From Anodontia alba (taxonomy: Eukaryota > Mollusca > Bivalvia > Lucinida > Lucinidae): DNA of 64,000 nt. This document shows positions 11,219 through 21,641 of this stretch, one piece after another. The position numbers were made by a program, and so were the translations under genes. The notes under the pieces were generated by a model that ran no database searches, was not told where the DNA came from, and worked only from the letters and a program-made list of their open reading frames with translations. How positions within the stretch are numbered: position 1 is the stretch's first letter; each line of letters begins with the position of its first letter. The DNA is taken from assembly GCA_964016985.1 (NCBI GenBank), contig OZ024823.1, positions 31,006,104 through 31,070,103 of the forward strand, read 5' to 3'.

Positions 11219-11429
11219 TTAACCCTTATCCTGCTGAATAAATTAAGATCCACGCCCACCTGATTTTCAGCCAATCAGATTACTAGATCTGGATTATTGC
11301 TATAAATTTACATACTTAATTGAAAACAGTGCAGATCCAGATCAGTTGGCTTCTTCAGAAGCCAACTGATCTGGATCTACACTGTTTGCAAAGGCAGGGT
11401 ATATCCGGGTTCAGCAGGACAAGGATTAA
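11219..11429. repeat. TTAA-flanked (piggyBac-like) MITE with CAAACAGTG hairpin core
   Basis: TTAACCCTTATCCTGCTGAA at the left and TTCAGCAGGACAAGGATTAA at the right are inverted terminal repeats with TTAA at each end. The middle is a hairpin (about 11324-11389) starting AAACAGTGCAGATCCAGATC. TTAA target sites and CCC-starting termini are the hallmark of piggyBac-type elements. Confidence 0.85.
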
Positions 11430-11712
11430 CACATTAATGCTAAGCGACCCCGTAGAAATGAGACTTAAGCAAATCACTCTAGACTCCTATCGGATTCCAG
11501 AGACCAGTCTGCACAGCTTATCACGACATTAGCAATTGACAGTATCAATACCCATTAAAGCAGTTTCTATAAAAAATCTCCCCTATAAATAAACAATGGA
11601 CTGGTTCAACTTGCACGATGGAACAGTTCATTGAAGAATCATGGGTAATGATGGATTAATACTTTTGCAAAGAACAGCTAAACTATCGTATTTACCCTTA
11701 GTCTTTGAGCGG

Positions 11713-11792
11713 ACAGGCGTATGCAAACAGTGCAGATCCAGATCAGACGCCGCAGAACGCACCGTCTGATCAGGATCTACACAGTTTGCCAT
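11713..11792. repeat. CAAACAGTG hairpin core
   Basis: GCAAACAGTGCAGATCCAGA and its inverted partner TCAGGATCTACACAGTTTGC enclose an ACGCCGCAGAACG centre. The outer element termini are not clear. Confidence 0.7.
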
Positions 11793-12466
11793 TCGACCAT
11801 CATTTTAAGATTTATTACTAGGTAGCCAAACGGACTTATACAAATTTAAGAAGTATGGTTTGAAGTAAAGGAAATCGAATAATTTAGGTTAATACTGTAA
11901 CCAGATTGACTGAGACTTCCAAGACATCCCATATAGTTAAGCTTAGGATTTCGCTCTTCTTCTAAAAAATATTAGTACGATATTTTGTAACTGCCTGTAA
12001 AAATCTAGTCCAAACTGTGCTCATCCCAGCTGACTCGGTGTGTGTGAACATATGAATTCAAAAAGTGTGGATTGAATATTTCGAAACTACTGCTAACGAT
12101 AAGTACTGATGGGATTGATGACTCTGACTACGCTGATTACCACGTGAGTATTTGATTATGACTTTTGTCTACGACTTATTAGGTTTAAGCTGCATATATC
12201 TGATGAACGAAATTCAGCTTTCAGGCTTTCAACTCGTATTAAAATAGCATAGGTTCGTGATCATGAGTTACTCTCAAAGGCACTCTCACAGTCACTTTCA
12301 GTTTTTTCCCAGTACATGAAACGACTGAATCGATGGACGCAGTCCTCAGTGCAAATTTTGATACTTAATACAGTTTAAAAAAAACTTCTACACGTGTGTT
12401 ATATTGATGAAAGACAGGAAAAAGCTAATGAATTTAAAAAAGAAATCACGAAAGACACAGCGGATA
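11793..12466. other. No gene seen
   Basis: AT-rich sequence with no supported exon, RNA gene or recognised repeat. Confidence 0.3.
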
Positions 12467-12604
12467 CATGACGTTTATACAGCGTCACATTAACGTAGCT
12501 GCAACGTCATGAACGTCAATATGTTGTATTGACATTAATGCGACGTTGTAGAAACGTCATGACGTTACACTGACGTTAATGCGACGTTGTATAAACGTCA
12601 TGTG
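12467..12604. repeat. Foldback rich in TGACGTTA/AACGTCA
   Basis: ACATGACGTTTATACAGCGT at the left pairs with ACGTTGTATAAACGTCATGT at the right. Inside are further AACGTCATGACGTT palindromes. No coding potential. The half-sites resemble CRE/bZIP motifs, but the terminal symmetry suggests a MITE. Confidence 0.7.
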
Positions 12605-12605
12605 T

Positions 12606-13734
12606 CTGCTTTGGAAACGCAGACAAAAGACAAATGTTATGTGAAACGTGAGAATATCTGTGTGGCTTTGGATTTTTGCGCCCTGCGAACAACGCATACG
12701 AATTGTGCATTCACACGTCACTTGTGCCTTGTCCAAAGGGCTATTTTCTTACGATGTGGCTCAATTCTGATTTTCTATATAGAGGATCTTACATGAGTGG
12801 TCACTTCATATTTATGAAAGTTAAGAAATGATCACAAATGTAATATTCTGTTTATGATATGCCGTTTAAACTGTATTTTAAGGTCGTAACTTGAACCATT
12901 TTTTTCAGAAAACATACCGTAAGGACGGTGTGATGATGTTACGCGCCAGTAACCAAGTGACATCATTTTTTGACATGACGTTATCCACTGAATAACAGCG
13001 ACGTCATACGCAAAATGCATAGATTTATATTCAACACACTCATGCGCAAAATCTCATCCGAGCACTTGCTCTACATTGAGACGTTCTTTAGTGTTCAATG
13101 ATTTCGTTAGCTGACTGGAAAGGAAGAGCAATCATAGCGGGTGGGATGAAAACTAAGCGAGAGAATTATAAGACTTGATTTTTATTGGCCAAAAGTAGGA
13201 ACACTCTTTGAGAGAAGCGATCAACGTTTGGGCAATCAAGCGCACTATTGTTTCCGCAAAATCGGTGGGAAACTGACAAGACGCAAGTCAGTTGACTAGA
13301 CGTCTAGTAAATCGAATAATTGAGAAGGGAACGCTCTTGATTTACTAGGCTCTCTAGTCAAAACTACGGGTTATTTCTTAGAATGATTGTCCCTCGCCTT
13401 TTCGGAAAAAAAATTAGAGGATGTGGTATTCGCACTTCCGTGGATCTGTGGTTCCGTCTATCCTCCACAACCCCCAACCCCGCACTCCCCCACCTCAACG
13501 TCCCACCACCCCACGTCCATGGTAGCAGGTATATTGTGAGCACAATTCCTACAATTTTAACCGATAATCTTCTCTTTTTGTTTAATTTTGCAGCGCAGTG
13601 TCAAATATAGATGCTTTCTTATTTCGAAATGTTTAGCTAAACGTCCCTTTTTTTGCCAGCGCATAAATGGTTAAAGCAGAGCGCAGGTTTGGCTTCAGAG
13701 TTTAGACCATTGCAATTCAGTAAAACATCACCTA
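12606..13734. other. No gene seen
   Basis: A stretch of over 1 kb without a splice-supported exon. One C-rich tract (13466-13512) is low complexity. Confidence 0.3.
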
Positions 13735-13985
13735 AGGGGTATGGATACACTTCTTTTGAAGGCAACTTTATTAAATTTGTTTTACCTCCTTTTAGAAAAG
13801 CAGTCTACTATAAAAAAAAAAGAAAAGAATTTGCTCCCCCTAATTTGCTCCCAGGGGGAGCAAATTCTTTCCTTTTATAGTAGACTGCTTCAAATTCTTT
13901 CCTCTTATAGGGGGAGCAAATTCTTTCCTTTTATAGTAGACTGCTTCAAATTATTTCCTCTTATAGCAGACTGTGTTTCTGAATG
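13735..13985. repeat. GGGAGCAAATTCTTTCC foldback with reiterated right arm
   Basis: The left part has GGGTATGGATACACTT and a CCTCC.. segment. The arm AAAGAATTTGCTCCC is followed by GGGAGCAAATTCTTTCC and TTTTATAGTAGACTGCTTC; this right arm is then repeated two more times before 13985. Other copies: 20640, 26340, 33377, 57110, 60785 and 63590. Confidence 0.85.
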
Positions 13986-14357
13986 GACCGTGTGCAGTAA
14001 AGAGAACAGGAAGTCACAAAACTTGTCTCTTGTAACTAATGGCGAAAACATCCACCAAGCGTATCGGTTCCTTTTAACTAACATCTGTGATCCTTATACA
14101 GTGAACTCTCTTTATACCGACACTCGATACAACGATAAAATTCTTTATAAAGGTAATTTGACTGGCACGAAAACTTCGCTCATGAGTTGACGGATAATCG
14201 TAAACTATGCAAGAACATTGTATTTAATACAGTGATGCGATTCTAACAAATATCCAAAACATATATTCTGTGAGGAAATAAGAATAAAACAAGGCATTTC
14301 GTACGTATTCTTTTGCTCGTACGTATTATTTTGCTCATTAAGGGTTCTTTACAACAG

Positions 14358-14615
14358 AAAAATCATTTTTACGGGATCATCTTTGGAAACAACTGCTGTC
14401 GTAGTAACGAGGGTTCACTCTGTTATCTAAATGAAAAATTGCGTTCCAAGCTTTTTCCAGAATTTGAAGTTGGTGCCTATGCACTAAGAAGTGACTGCAA
14501 CGACTTTGAGGATGACCTTGGGGTCATTGAGCCAAATCGAGTTCCTGCTAAGCTGGTGCTAGGGGCCATATGCGGCCCTGCAAACTACACTGCTGCATAT
14601 GGAGAAGCTAAATGA
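14358..14615 (+). CDS. Coding-like exon of unknown protein, possibly terminal
   Basis: CTTTACAACAG precedes 14358 and would be an acceptor; the frame then stays open for 85 codons to TGA at 14613-14615. The peptide is rich in ordered residues and Cys: FGNNCCRSNEGSLCYL, ALRSDCNDFEDD, IEPNRVPAKLVLGAIC. It is not part of any repeat in this window. C-x12-N-R-x-P..A-x-C recalls the first half of an IL-17 domain, but the second half is missing and this is only a hint. No donor of suitable phase links it to the exon at 14800, so it may end its own gene. Confidence 0.35.
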   Translation, partial: KNHFYGIIFGNNCCRSNEGSLCYLNEKLRSKLFPEFEVGAYALRSDCNDFEDDLGVIEPNRVPAKLVLGAICGPANYTAAYGEAK

Positions 14616-14672
14616 AACCAAGACTCCGATTTTCTTTGTTTTATGTATTCGGTGTTCCCAAAGGCACCTTTC

Positions 14673-14757
14673 CCAGCAAGCACACAACGTCGCATTAACG
14701 TCGTTACAACGGCGCTGCAACAGCGACATTGTAACGACCTTGTGTGTTTGCTGGGTT
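14673..14757. repeat. CCCAGCAAGCACACAACGT foldback
   Basis: CCCAGCAAGCACACAACGTC at the left is inverted as GACCTTGTGTGTTTGCTGGG at the right; total 85 bp. A related element lies near 30827-30932. Confidence 0.8.
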
Positions 14758-14799
14758 TTTAGATTTTTATTTCATAATTGATTTTTTTTTTATTTACAG

Positions 14800-14995
14800 A
14801 TTTTTTATCCTCATCCATATGCGTCAAGCAGCACAGTCCAATGACTTGTTTAAGCAAGAGATAGCTGTTCTTGGAACTTGGAGCACTTTCAGCTCCTTGA
14901 AGAATATGAGATGTTTCTGTAGCTACGTCACCCAAACAATTACCGAATCCTTCTACGTCAATGTCTCCCTCACAAGTCCCGCATTATTTCACGGG
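14800..14995 (+). CDS. Membrane protein gene, upstream exon (ectodomain part)
   Basis: The acceptor TTTATTTACAG ends at 14799. The frame enters with one base, is open for 65 codons, and reaches CACGGG|GTGTGT at 14995 in phase 0. The peptide includes SNDLFKQEIAVLGTW, NMRCFCSYVTQ and FYVNVSLTSPALFHG, with one N-glycosylation site (NVS). The exit phase matches the entry phase of the exon at 15845. No family was recognised. The preceding exon, which must end with two bases of a codon, was not found. Confidence 0.5.
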
Positions 14996-15212
14996 GTGTG
15001 TATTACCATATCTATAATAAACATTGGGGCACCTAAAAGGGGATGGATATACTTTTAATGGTGATAACGCTGTCAATATTGTTTTGCCTCCCCTCTGAAA
15101 GGGGTCGTTTCTAAAAGGAAGGAAGGAAGTCACAATAGTTGTGGCCCTAGTAAATCAAAGCACTGACAGCACTAGTGGGTCGATTGACTCTGAGTGTAGG
15201 CTGGGAAAAATT

Positions 15213-15324
15213 CCAGTAAGCATTCTTTATAAATCTATACTGGGCCGTTATCGGCCCGTCAGTGTACATTTAGCGGACGGGTCGATAACGGCCCGCTGTA
15301 GCTTTATAAAGAATGCTAGGTGGG
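15213..15324. repeat. CCCAG-ended foldback (CGGGCCGTTATCGGCCCG core)
   Basis: GCATTCTTTATAAATCTATA against TTTATAAAGAATGC, with GGGCCGTTATCGGCCCGTC inside. First of six copies (16540, 19630, 21642, 24196, 30524). Confidence 0.85.
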
Positions 15325-15339
15325 TTAATGGTTCTGAAT

Positions 15340-15645
15340 GGGGTTACTTAAGACTGTTTCATTTAACCCGAAACTTCCTGTAATTTTAGCAAACAGCGCA
15401 AAACCTGATCAGACGTCGCACTGTGTTTACCAATGTCCCAGTCCAGGTTTTACAGATAGCCCCTTTTTACACGGCATTCTGACTGACAGTGACAAGAAAA
15501 GCGCGGCTATAAGTAAGGTTAAGTTACTGGATTTCGTACAAACGCACGGTTCAATTTCATTGGTCAATGATAATCAGGTGGATAGCAACCTCAGGGACAT
15601 TTTGGTGTATGTATACTAAGGCTCGATTGTAGACAATCGATCAAA
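15340..15645 (-). repeat. Copy of a ~390-bp dispersed repeat (minus orientation)
   Basis: Its reverse complement matches 32330-32720 and 42690-43100: ACAGGAAGTTTCGGGTTAAA, GGTCAATGATAATC, GCGCGGCTATAA and GGCTCGATTGTAGAC are all recognisable. An open frame of about 90 codons here is therefore repeat sequence, not an exon. Confidence 0.75.
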
Positions 15646-15731
15646 ATAGCAGTGTTGGTAGCTTCAAATCATGCGGTGTTGCCAGTGACATTTAATTCCT
15701 ATACAAAGTGGTCATCGGCGAAATATTAAAT

Positions 15732-15741
15732 ATGTGTGTGT

Positions 15742-15783
<42 letters not shown>
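15732..15783. repeat. (TG)n microsatellite
   Basis: About 50 bp of TG repeats with one TA interruption, about 60 bp upstream of the exon at 15845. Confidence 0.95.
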
Positions 15784-15784
<1 letters not shown>

Positions 15785-15844
15785 GCTAGTTTGTTACAAA
15801 AAGAATATACTTTTATCAAATACCTTATTTCTTTCTTCAAACAG

Positions 15845-16004
15845 GCATGGATAGCCAAACGTGTAAAATCTTCTAGGGATGACTCGTGGCACCTTCTCAA
15901 GAACCAGTACCACTCGTATCCTCCCGAGATTGAGCTCTGGTTTGACCTTAGATATGAATACAATGTTCCACAGCCGACTGGTGTCTGCATTTGGTCATTC
16001 AAAG
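15845..16004 (+). CDS. Membrane protein gene, middle exon
   Basis: TTCTTTCTTCAAACAG precedes 15845; CAAAG|GTAAGA closes the exon at 16004. Entry phase 0 and exit phase 1 fit the exons at 14800-14995 and 20875-21353. The 53 codons include DDSWHLLKNQYHSYPPEIEL, WFDLRYEYNVPQ and GVCIWSFK. It looks like part of an extracellular domain of a kind I do not recognise. The polypyrimidine tract and strong donor support a real exon. Confidence 0.6.
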
Positions 16005-16054
16005 GTAAGACTGTGATACGATAGCTCTAGGTAAAAGGTGGAACCATACATGTA

Positions 16055-16389
16055 CCATACTTTACCCTACGTATTAGACGAGCAGTCCTAAGCAAACAGT
16101 CTACACCCAGGCCCCGAGGTTATAAAATTTTTTCATGCTCAACTCAGCTGAGCATGAAATTGTCTCTGCTAATTAATATAAATTGGCATTTTCATATTTA
16201 ATAGCAGGGAAATTTTCATGCTCAGCTATATTTAGCAAGAAAGAATTAGCCATTGTTAGTAATTTGAGAATTATTAGCATGAAAAATTTCATGCTCAGCT
16301 GAGTTGAGCATGAAAAAAGTTTTGTAACCTCGGGACCTGGATCTAAACAGCTTGCCACTCATCTACTTGTTCTTAGAAGCATCAACAGA

Positions 16390-16421
<32 letters not shown>

Positions 16422-16492
16422 CAGACTTGTTCAAAATTAAGGACAATTATGTTAAGCAGTTAAGGTGTCCCAATATTTAGGGTAAATATGAT
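16055..16492. repeat. CCCTAA-ended MITE disrupted by another MITE
   Basis: TTTACCCTACGTATTAGACG at the left and TATTTAGGGTAAATATG at the right are the terminal repeats of the CCCTAA family. Its CAAACAGT core is split by the CCCCGAGGTTATAAAA element at 16108-16340. An A run (16393-16422) lies in the right half. Confidence 0.75.
16108..16340. repeat. CCCCGAGGTTATAAAA foldback, nested
   Basis: CAGGCCCCGAGGTTATAAAA at the left is inverted as TTTGTAACCTCGGGACCTGG at the right, with CATGCTCAACTCAGCTGAGC palindromes inside. A second copy is at 22506-22752. Confidence 0.85.
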
Positions 16493-16539
16493 AATAGTTT
16501 TTAACTCTCCTGGAGCACGCGTCACAGTGAGAAAATAAC

Positions 16540-16646
16540 CCCAGCTAGCATTCTACGTAAATCTACATCGGGCCGTCATCGGCCCGTCAGCTACCCTGAC
16601 GGGCCGATGACGGCCCGATATAGATTTACGTAGAATGCTGACTGGG
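16540..16646. repeat. CCCAG-ended foldback (GGGCCGTCATCGGCCC core)
   Basis: AGCATTCTACGTAAATCTAC against TAGATTTACGTAGAATGCTG, nearly perfect over about 50 bp per arm. Confidence 0.9.
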
Positions 16647-17088
16647 ACGTTCGGAAAAATGCGCAAAGAAAAGCCTTAGATCAGCCTTTGCGGGTGCCTT
16701 CTGAACATTTTGAAGAACTCTAATTATCACCAGCGGCAATGTAGACACAAATTTTAACATTACATTGTAAATGTTAACGGAAAACTTTACTTCATCCGCA
16801 GTAACTTTTTACCAATAAGAGCTATCGTTTCCGTGCGAACTGTTCCATAATACTTACTAACTCTTCTTTGTGATGATATAATCTATAAATTTCTGTTCTT
16901 AAAGAAAACAAAATACCTTAAATAGGAAGGAATGGAACTGCTATCAAAATATATAAAATATATAGTGATTCGAGAGAACATAAGACGATCTTAGTCGCTT
17001 TCAAACTAATTTGCGTTTAATACAAATGCGGTATATTGCTCGTGCCAACCGGTCAATGAACAAAAATATATGCCCTTCTTAAAGGCAT

Positions 17089-17960
17089 ATCTTCTTTAGC
17101 TCGCCCGAGCCTTTAGGCAGGCTCCGCCGTCCGTCCGTCTGTCGTCCACACTCTTTAAGTGTCTTATCCTCAGAAACTGCTGGGCCAATCAAAGCTAAAT
17201 GTTTGTTTGTGTTAAGGTTTTACGGCCCAGTCAACCCAATGGGGTCATGTCCAGCGCGGTCAGTTTACCTAACCACACGTTTACTGGGCAGGCTTAGTCC
17301 TCTAAGCGGTTAACCAGTATTGTGCACATTCTTTCGCCAGAAACTGACAACTGCCCTTCTTGAATCAGCGGAAGGGAGAGAATGACCGTAGAAAATATTT
17401 CATGATCAATCTCCACGAAAGAATGTTGCCGACCTCGGCGGGGGTTGAACCCGCGACCTCCTGGTCTCCAGTCGGACTGCGCATCCAACTGAGCCACCAA
17501 GGCCGGTCAAAGCTAAATTTTCTATCAAACCATTGGGCCGGGTTACGAACGTTTGTTCGCCACATCTGGGACACATGATCAAGGTGGCCGCCACGCCCAT
17601 ATAAGGTAAACACTTTAAAAATCTTCTTCTCTGGAACCAAAGTACCAATGGCCTTGGGGCTTGGTATGCAGCATTGGGGGCACAAGCCTGATAAAGTTTG
17701 AAAAAATTATAACCTTCGGCTGACCTTGACCTTTTTTACGGAAAAGGTCGAATTTTTCTACATAGACTTATATAGGCAGAACTTTAAAAATCTTCTTGTC
17801 TGAAACTAGAGGCCTTTGATATTTGGCTCGTAGCTTTATCATGTGGACCTCTATCTAGATTATTCAAATTATAGCCCTAGGGTTAAAACAGCATCGCCTT
17901 AGGGGTCTCTTGTTTTCATAGACTCATATAGAGATAAACGCTTCAAACGTGCACAAGAGC
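17089..17960. repeat. Unclassified repeat interrupted by a SINE
   Basis: Contains GCAGGCTCCGCCGTCCGTCC and two related segments AAACACTTTAAAAATCTTCTTC (about 17608) and GAACTTTAAAAATCTTCTTG (about 17780). No coding frame. The SINE at 17201-17506 splits it. Confidence 0.5.
17201..17506 (-). mobile_element. tRNA-derived SINE, full length, with 12-bp target duplication
   Basis: Same family and length as 7267-7573, with only a few differences. Target duplication TCAAAGCTAAAT at 17189-17200 and 17507-17518 is perfect, implying a recent insertion. B box GGGTTCAACCC lies on the minus strand near 17442-17452. Confidence 0.92.
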
Positions 17961-17964
17961 AATC

Positions 17965-18044
17965 ATCGAATTAATACCATGTATCAATTTATTAAACTTT
18001 CTTGAATACAAAAATGTCCATTTTCAAGGAATATGGAGCCTTCA
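17965..18044. repeat. Right end of the AGGCTCCATATCC foldback family
   Basis: TTAATACCATGTATCAATTT and GGAATATGGAGCCTTCAA match the right end of the 31107-31461 element; the left part is absent. Confidence 0.7.
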
Positions 18045-18936
18045 AAGCAACAGCTTATATAGGATTGGTGTGGATAGTCTAGAGTAAGACAGTTAGGTTT
18101 GAGACCCCAAGATGTAGCCAGGAAGAACTGGAAAGTGTGCAAAAGCAAGCAACTAGATTTGTAGCAATTATTATTGTTAAAGAAGCAGCTTACTTCAGAT
18201 TCAAATGAAATTATACTTAGCAAGTACGAGAATTCATATTGATTGAAATATTTAAAACAAAAAAGATAAATACTCAACCAGAACAGGCGATAAATTAACA
18301 CTTAAAAAGAAGTATCATTTTAATGAGACATTTAGCCGGTTTCTAATTATTTTGAGCATAATTCGGCCTGACTAAACGGCGAAAAATATCTTGTTTGGTA
18401 GGTTCACTATATTCGCTGGTACCAAATAGCCAGAATATTCAGTAAAAGGCCATTGAAAATGTGCTGAAATTTTTTGACGTGCATATTCATTGCAAATATT
18501 AGCTAGCAAGATATATTTCCGCATATGCATGGCAACACATAAACTACGTCTGAGTGAATAGGTACAGACCGACCAGATATCGTTACCAGATATCGTTACT
18601 GTTCTCGTTGTATACACCAACCGCAAATGGATCTGTTTACATAGTACCACGGTTGGTACTGCTTTCTAAATCACGTACCCGGGAGTCATGGTTTGGTTTA
18701 AACATATTTTATTTCAACACTTTCATTAGTACATAAAACACATAACGCACTTTATAGGATTGGAACGAAAGCAATCTGCGTATATTGTTCCTCTCCTTGA
18801 TAACATTATTCAATGTACGGTATGGCGGAAAACAACTGTATGATCAAGCATTGAAATGACTGTTATAATACATGTCATGGTTGTCCAATTGAAATGATAG
18901 TCGAAAGAAAGCAATATACATAATCGAAACAATAAG
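18045..18936. other. No gene seen
   Basis: AT-rich sequence without a supported exon or recognised repeat family. Confidence 0.3.

Positions 18937-18970
<34 letters not shown>
18937..18970. repeat. (GA)n microsatellite
   Basis: GA repeats with one C substitution. Confidence 0.95.
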
Positions 18971-18971
<1 letters not shown>

Positions 18972-19093
18972 CAATCGTTTCATTTCTGGATAAAGACTAT
19001 GTGTAAGTCAAGAGTGTATAAATATTATACATAATATTCTGTCTATGATTTCTCTCCAAATTTGAAAATGCAAGAAGGAAAAGTTGCAAAATC

Positions 19094-19560
19094 TCAAAGT
19101 AAGGACTTAAATCTCTTTGAGTCCCTAATATATTTATGTACTGCCTCAAATATGTTTGTGTTTATCTGGGTGGAGAGTGTACTGTCCCCAAATAAGAGAA
19201 CGCGAAGGCTTACGGTGATATGTTGGGAGACATTGTGTATGAGATCTGCACGTTGACGGGCGTACTGCGGGCAATTTAAGAAATGAAAGGCATTTTCGAT
19301 GGCACCACACCGGCAGTATTGAGAGTCACATATGCGTTTCAGGAATAAATCATTGTTCAAAGCATTACAATTTGTTCTCAAACGGGTATGGAGGATCTGG
19401 AAACGTCTTTTTATAATAGTTTGGCACAATAACTGAGCTTTCATTCATAGAGCGTTTAAAAAAAATTAACAGACTCACTATTTCTGTATTCTAATGGTAA
19501 ATTATTCCATTCTCTGACAGTTGAGTCATGGTTTTTGACGCACTTAAACATTATTTGACA
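19094..19560 (-). pseudogene. Non-LTR retrotransposon (LINE) polyprotein C-terminal relic
   Basis: On the minus strand 19444-19094 encodes HTRLRTNCNALNNDLF, a Cys/His knuckle (CRCGAIENAFHFLNC) and a normal stop. This is the post-RT tail of jockey/CR1-like LINEs. Just upstream, in another frame and broken by stops, are the matching W-N-L-P and FK segments. No RT core lies next to it, so it is a 5'-truncated, decayed insertion. Confidence 0.7.
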
Positions 19561-19629
19561 GTGTGTTCATTTCTCCAGAAGTACATAATAAGTTTTCATT
19601 ATGCAAGATAGTCATGGACTACTAGTACC

Positions 19630-19727
19630 GCAGCTAGCATTCTACATAAATCTATAGCGGGCCGTTATCGGCCCGTCAGGGTAGCCGATAACGGCCCGTT
19701 ATTGATTTATGTAGAATGCTTACTGGG
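19630..19727. repeat. CCCAG-ended foldback (GGGCCGTTATCGGCCC core)
   Basis: AGCATTCTACATAAATCTAT pairs with TTGATTTATGTAGAATGCT; family as at 16540. Confidence 0.88.
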
Positions 19728-20639
19728 ATATTATCTAACACCATTCAGTTAACTGACTGCGCTCAAAATGACCTAACATCTGTCGATGGGCCGAACATCT
19801 TTGGTACCATGGAAATTTATTCGAGATATGGGTATTTTGAGCCACTGGGGGATAATCAAGGCGCCAGGTCTGGAAGCAGATGGCGATAATTTAGGAAAAC
19901 CTTTTCGAACTTCCACACAATAATTATGTTGATGATGATGCGATTCTAATGAGTACACACAACATACAATTTCATGATAAAATAAGAACATTTCCCTAAA
20001 TATTTGTTTTCTTGAGCTATCGGAAGAATTACGTAGGGACTCAAAAAAGAGTTCGATTTAGCCATGGTAAACGAGCCATCGGTGTTCGAGCTATTGAGGT
20101 TCGACTGCATATTGCTGTCATATGAAGAGTCTCAATAAAACCAATACTCAAATTTTCGTTTTGCTATGCGGCATGTGTTCTTTGTTTCCACTGCAACCTT
20201 ATAATGATTTCATTTGTCTTGATAAACCATCTCAGATATATTCTACAAGCCTTAATGAATTTGAAGTTACTTCCATTGGTACGCCATGTCGAATATTTAA
20301 TGAGACTTTATGACGTCACAATATATTCGCTACAATATTTGATTTCTATATTTGCGTATAATATACAACAAATACTAATTGAATAATAGTTTGCTACAAT
20401 AGTTGCCACTATATTTGTGAATATAACAAATCCTAAATAAATAATGTTTGTAACATTTTTTACCTCTAGATTTGTCTCTGGAATATGTTAATATTTCCTT
20501 GCAAACCGCCGCTGTTTTCTGCCGGAGAGATTTGATCTCTATTTCCTTATAATCATTTTAACATCTAGAAAAATCGAATTCTACAATGTATTTTAAGGGA
20601 ACTTGATACTCTTTATAGATTTTCCGCCATTTTGTACAA

Positions 20640-20836
20640 GGGAGACTACTTTTATGACATTCTATTTGGTTCCCCACATACCATGTTCCTTCTGAAAAGG
20701 GATCTACTCTAAAAGGAAAGAATTTGCTCCCACTGGGAGCAAATTCTTTCCTTTAAGAGTAGACCCCTATTTACAAATGAAACAGAACAATTTTGACTGA
20801 GTTACCTCCCCTAGATGTGTATCCATTTCCCTTAGG
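20640..20836. repeat. GGGAGCAAATTCTTTCC MITE next to a splice acceptor
   Basis: The arm AAAGGAAAGAATTTGCTCCC is directly followed by GGGAGCAAATTCTTTCC. The right terminus GATGTGTATCCATTTCCCTTA ends 38 bp before the exon at 20875. Confidence 0.85.
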
Positions 20837-20874
20837 TAAGCGTAAAGTATTATTTTTTTTTATTTGCTGTTTAG

Positions 20875-21353
20875 ATCCCCGGCTGCCGATGATTACCACT
20901 GATACAACAGTCCTGTCTTCAGACAACACTACGTATTCGTATTTACTGTCTTCGACCGCAGAGTCTCTGAATACTACACATACTCAAGATGACGATGGCC
21001 TGCCACGTGATCATAACAGTAACGATAATGATGGCAGCATCAAAGAGATTACTACAGAAGAACCAGTAATCGCTTCCTGTTTGTGCCCTTGTTCGTGTCA
21101 CAAGAAGTCTCAAGAAGAAATCGACGCAATGATCCAAGACATTCTTAACGACTTAAGAATATCTAAAAATAACACCGCTCTTGCCAGAAGGAAGCTCAGT
21201 TCGGCCTCCGATAAAAGATGGGTCTGCCGTGGAATTGGATTTGTGGGAATTCTTGTGATGACGTTTGTGTTTGGGAGCATTGCTCTTGCGGACTATAAAA
21301 AGTTTTTGAACAGTTACCGCCTCTTTGTCAGGCTTTTTAAGATTCGCAATTAA
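20875..21353 (+). CDS. Single-pass membrane protein, C-terminal exon
   Basis: The acceptor TTGCTGTTTAG ends at 20874; entry phase 1 matches the exon ending at 16004. After the junction comes a Ser/Thr/Asn-rich stalk of about 60 residues with several N-glycosylation sites (NTTY, NTTH). Next is a cysteine cluster SCLCPCSCHKKS, a helical segment (QEEIDAMIQDILNDLR) and a basic stretch. A hydrophobic membrane segment of about 22 residues (GIGFVGILVMTFVFGSIALA) and a short basic tail follow, with TAA at 21351-21353. CxCxC plus helix plus membrane segment is a layout I associate with expanded mollusc receptor-like proteins; the function is unknown. The likely topology is ectodomain outside, tail in the cytosol. 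Confidence 0.7.
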
Positions 21354-21641
21354 GATCTGTACACACTACAAAATATGCTCGTCTGAGCTGCTCAGACCTG
21401 AATCGGTCTTAAACAATTCTAACAAACTTGTAATTATATACTTGAGATTTAGTGTATAAAGAGAATATCTAGATGTTACCTTTAAAGGTTTGACCATTAT
21501 TCTCCGTCAGAACATTACTTAGCGTTAAAAATCTGAAGTCAAACCAAGTAAACATTTTACTATGGCTGTATTGTAAACAATCAACCCACACGTTAATATT
21601 GCTCTTAAAATTTAGCGGTCAAGACACAGATAATACATATA

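Noticed and set aside
15338..15619. An open frame of about 90 codons after an acceptor-like TTTTACAG, at first taken as an exon of the membrane-protein gene
   Set aside because: Its reverse complement aligns with the repeats at 32330-32720 and 42690-43100, so it is repeat sequence.
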